From NCBI RefSeq assembly GCF_003206575.1, contig NZ_PZJO01000002.1, forward strand, positions 366,640 to 430,639: a DNA stretch of 64,000 bases, given 5' to 3'. The notes under the pieces are model-generated. The model saw only the letters and a program-made list of their open reading frames with translations. It did not search any database and was not told the origin of the DNA. Origin of the DNA: Salinicola endophyticus. GTDB lineage: Bacteria > Pseudomonadota > Gammaproteobacteria > Pseudomonadales > Halomonadaceae. Shown here one piece after another: positions 61,677 to 64,000 of the stretch. The translations under genes were made by a program, and so were the position numbers. The first letter of the stretch is position 1, and each line of letters starts with the position of its first letter.

Positions 61677-62951
61677 TTACTGGGACATCGTCTGCATGAC
61701 ACGGCGATAGCCTGCTTCGGACTTGAACACATCTGCCTTGCCCTGAGCCGTGAGTATGCGATCGGCCAGATGCCGCAAGGCACCCGCCCCTCCCAGCACG
61801 GGCAGCACGCCGCTGGCCGCGCTGGCGACATAGTCCGGCGCATCGCTCACCGTATAACTCAGGCCGCAGGCGGCGAAAGCTGGCAGGTCGATGGTGTCGT
61901 CCCCCAGGCACACCGTCTGCTCAGACGAAACACCCGCTTGCGCCTGCAATTGACGACAGGCGGCTGCCTTATCCTTGATGCCATATAGCCCCAGTTCGAT
62001 CCCCAGATCGGCGGCGCGCTTGCGCAAGGTGGCAGAATCTCGGCCCGAGAGAAACGCAACCTGCACCCCACAGGCAATCAGCATCCGAATACCCAGACCG
62101 TCGCGCACGTGGAACTGCTTGGCGGACTCGCCGGCTTCGGTGTAGTGCAGCCGGCCGTCAGTGAGGATGCCATCGATATCGGTAATCACCAGCTTGACCT
62201 GGGCCAACGGATCGGCGGGCTGATAGGGTTGGCCAAGGAAGTACGCGCGGACACGCTCCAGACACTCGGGGGTATCTACCCCCGGCCCGGTCGGCTCAAC
62301 AGTCACCGCCCGGATCGTCATGCCGGCGTGCAGTAGTCGAAGCTGCTCCAGCACTTCAGCCCGCTCCACCATCGGTGAAGTCAGACGGCCGTAGGCCTCG
62401 AGCACCTCACGCCGATAAGCGTAAACACCAACGTGTTTGAGATAGCTCGCCTCATCGGCCTCGCGGGGGAACGGGATCGGCGAGCGACTGAAGTAGAGCG
62501 CGTCGCCGTTTTCCCGTAGTACCACTTTCACGCAGTTGGGGCTCTGCGCCTCTTCCGCCGATACTGGGTGGCACAGCGTGCCCACATGAACCTCAGGGCC
62601 AACTCCGGCCATCTCGGCGGCCAGGCGCTCGAGATCCGCCGGGCGCACCAGCGGCTCATCGCCCTGAACGTTGATGTAGAGATCGGCTTCGACCTCGCGC
62701 ATCACCTCGACCAGGCGATCCGTCCCCGACACATGGTCGGCGGACGTCATGATCGCCCTGCCGCCAAAGCCGGCGACACACTCCACCACCCGCTGGTCGT
62801 CGGTCGCAACCCACACGGCATCGACGTTGCTCACCTCACTGGCACGCTCGTAGACGTGCTGGATCATGGGCTTCCCGGCGATCTCTGCCAGCGGCTTGCC
62901 CGGCAGACGGCTGGAGCCATAGCGAGCGGGAATGACAATGACGGTTTTCAC
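61677..62951 (-). CDS. kdsBC: Fused CMP-Kdo synthetase / Kdo-8-phosphate phosphatase
   Basis: A 424-residue fusion. Residues 1-245 are KdsB (CMP-Kdo synthetase): VIVIPARYGSSRLPGKPL, the EVEADLYINVQGDEP catalytic Asp region and RSPIPFPRE. Residues 255-424 are KdsC, a HAD phosphatase: ITDIDGILTDGRL, FLSGRDSATL and LGDDTIDLPAFAACGLSYTV. The enzymes are the last and third steps of CMP-Kdo synthesis. The GTG at 62951 is chosen because ggggg stands six bases upstream; a TTG at 62969 would overlap the kdsA stop. KdsB and KdsC are separate in most species, so the fusion is notable. It could serve the Kdo linker of the capsule specifically. Confidence 0.9.
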   Translation of the reverse strand: MKTVIVIPARYGSSRLPGKPLAEIAGKPMIQHVYERASEVSNVDAVWVATDDQRVVECVAGFGGRAIMTSADHVSGTDRLVEVMREVEADLYINVQGDEPLVRPADLERLAAEMAGVGPEVHVGTLCHPVSAEEAQSPNCVKVVLRENGDALYFSRSPIPFPREADEASYLKHVGVYAYRREVLEAYGRLTSPMVERAEVLEQLRLLHAGMTIRAVTVEPTGPGVDTPECLERVRAYFLGQPYQPADPLAQVKLVITDIDGILTDGRLHYTEAGESAKQFHVRDGLGIRMLIACGVQVAFLSGRDSATLRKRAADLGIELGLYGIKDKAAACRQLQAQAGVSSEQTVCLGDDTIDLPAFAACGLSYTVSDAPDYVASAASGVLPVLGGAGALRHLADRILTAQGKADVFKSEAGYRRVMQTMSQ

Positions 62952-62965
62952 AAGGCGCCCCCGGC

Positions 62966-63802
<837 letters not shown>

Positions 63803-64000
63803 TCAAGACCAAGCAATATTTGAATGAATGATGCCAGCGTAAGCTGCGTATTGAGCTTGCTGAAAATGCTGTTTATCTTTGGTTTGAAATGGTTTGCGAA
63901 CATCCAAACATGGAATATTCAAGACGGCAGAATGCCCAAAAAGGCGCTGATACTCTTTGGTTCGCGCAACTCTTGACCGATCTCCCGCGTACGTATTGTA
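63803..64000 (-). CDS. Partial gene of unknown function at the window edge
   Basis: An open frame enters from the right edge and runs 65 residues to a TGA 9 bases ahead of the kdsA start. It ends with AGIIHSNIAWS and is AT-rich. The close spacing, with the kdsA ribosome-binding site lying at the stop, suggests the real 3-prime end of an operon gene. No family could be identified. Confidence 0.5.
   Translation of the reverse strand, partial: YNTYAGDRSRVARTKEYQRLFGHSAVLNIPCLDVRKPFQTKDKQHFQQAQYAAYAGIIHSNIAWS

Overview
The window is a high-GC gammaproteobacterial chromosome segment. The protein families (Prc, M18 aminopeptidase, Kps capsule export, fused KdsB-KdsC) and the GC-rich codon use point to a Halomonadaceae-like organism (Halomonas, Salinicola or Kushneria type). 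This is inference from protein content only; no rRNA or marker gene is present. Almost everything from about 5 kb to the right edge concerns one surface glycan system: an ABC-transporter-dependent (group 2, Kps-type), Kdo-linked capsule.

Layout. 0-5 kb: housekeeping genes (enolase-superfamily dgcA-like epimerase, apeB aminopeptidase, prc protease). 5.2-6.4 kb: a divergent KpsS-like paralogue. 6.6-16.2 kb (minus strand): a six-gene glycan assembly operon with four glycosyltransferase genes, one of them fused to a PAPS-type sulfotransferase domain, plus a rhamnan-synthesis/HAD protein and a companion protein. 16.2-17.3 kb: a gene-free, AT-rich kilobase. 17.3-30.9 kb (minus strand): one long run of genes, cysD, cysNC (PAPS supply), a small lipoprotein, kpsD, kpsM, kpsT, kpsE (export), rmlBDAC (dTDP-rhamnose) and ugd (UDP-glucuronate). 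31.7-46.4 kb (plus strand): kpsC, kpsS, an SDR, an LTA-synthase-like phosphotransferase, a 2489-residue fully reducing type I PKS and an alpha-oxoamine synthase. 46.6-50.4 kb: an autotransporter-barrel protein, a MocR-type regulator and a small membrane protein. 50.6-60.2 kb (minus strand): a pseudaminic-acid operon carrying two formyltransferases and four visibly AT-rich genes. 60.5-64 kb (minus strand): a PhyH oxygenase, a KdsB-KdsC fusion, kdsA, and a partial gene at the edge.

How it may work together. kdsA and kdsBC make CMP-Kdo; KpsS and KpsC build the poly-Kdo linker; Rml and Ugd supply rhamnose and glucuronate; the 6.6-16.2 kb operon builds the chain; CysDNC makes PAPS for the fused sulfotransferase; KpsMTED exports it. 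The main novelty candidate is the PKS/oxoamine synthase/SDR/LtaS-like module joined to kpsC-kpsS. It recalls the Sinorhizobium meliloti rkp-1 capsule region and follows the logic of fumonisin or sphingoid-base biosynthesis. It may make a dedicated sphingoid-like, phosphoglycerol-bearing lipid anchor on which the Kdo linker is built. That chemistry is inference. The gene order, overlapping stop/start codons and catalytic motifs are seen directly.
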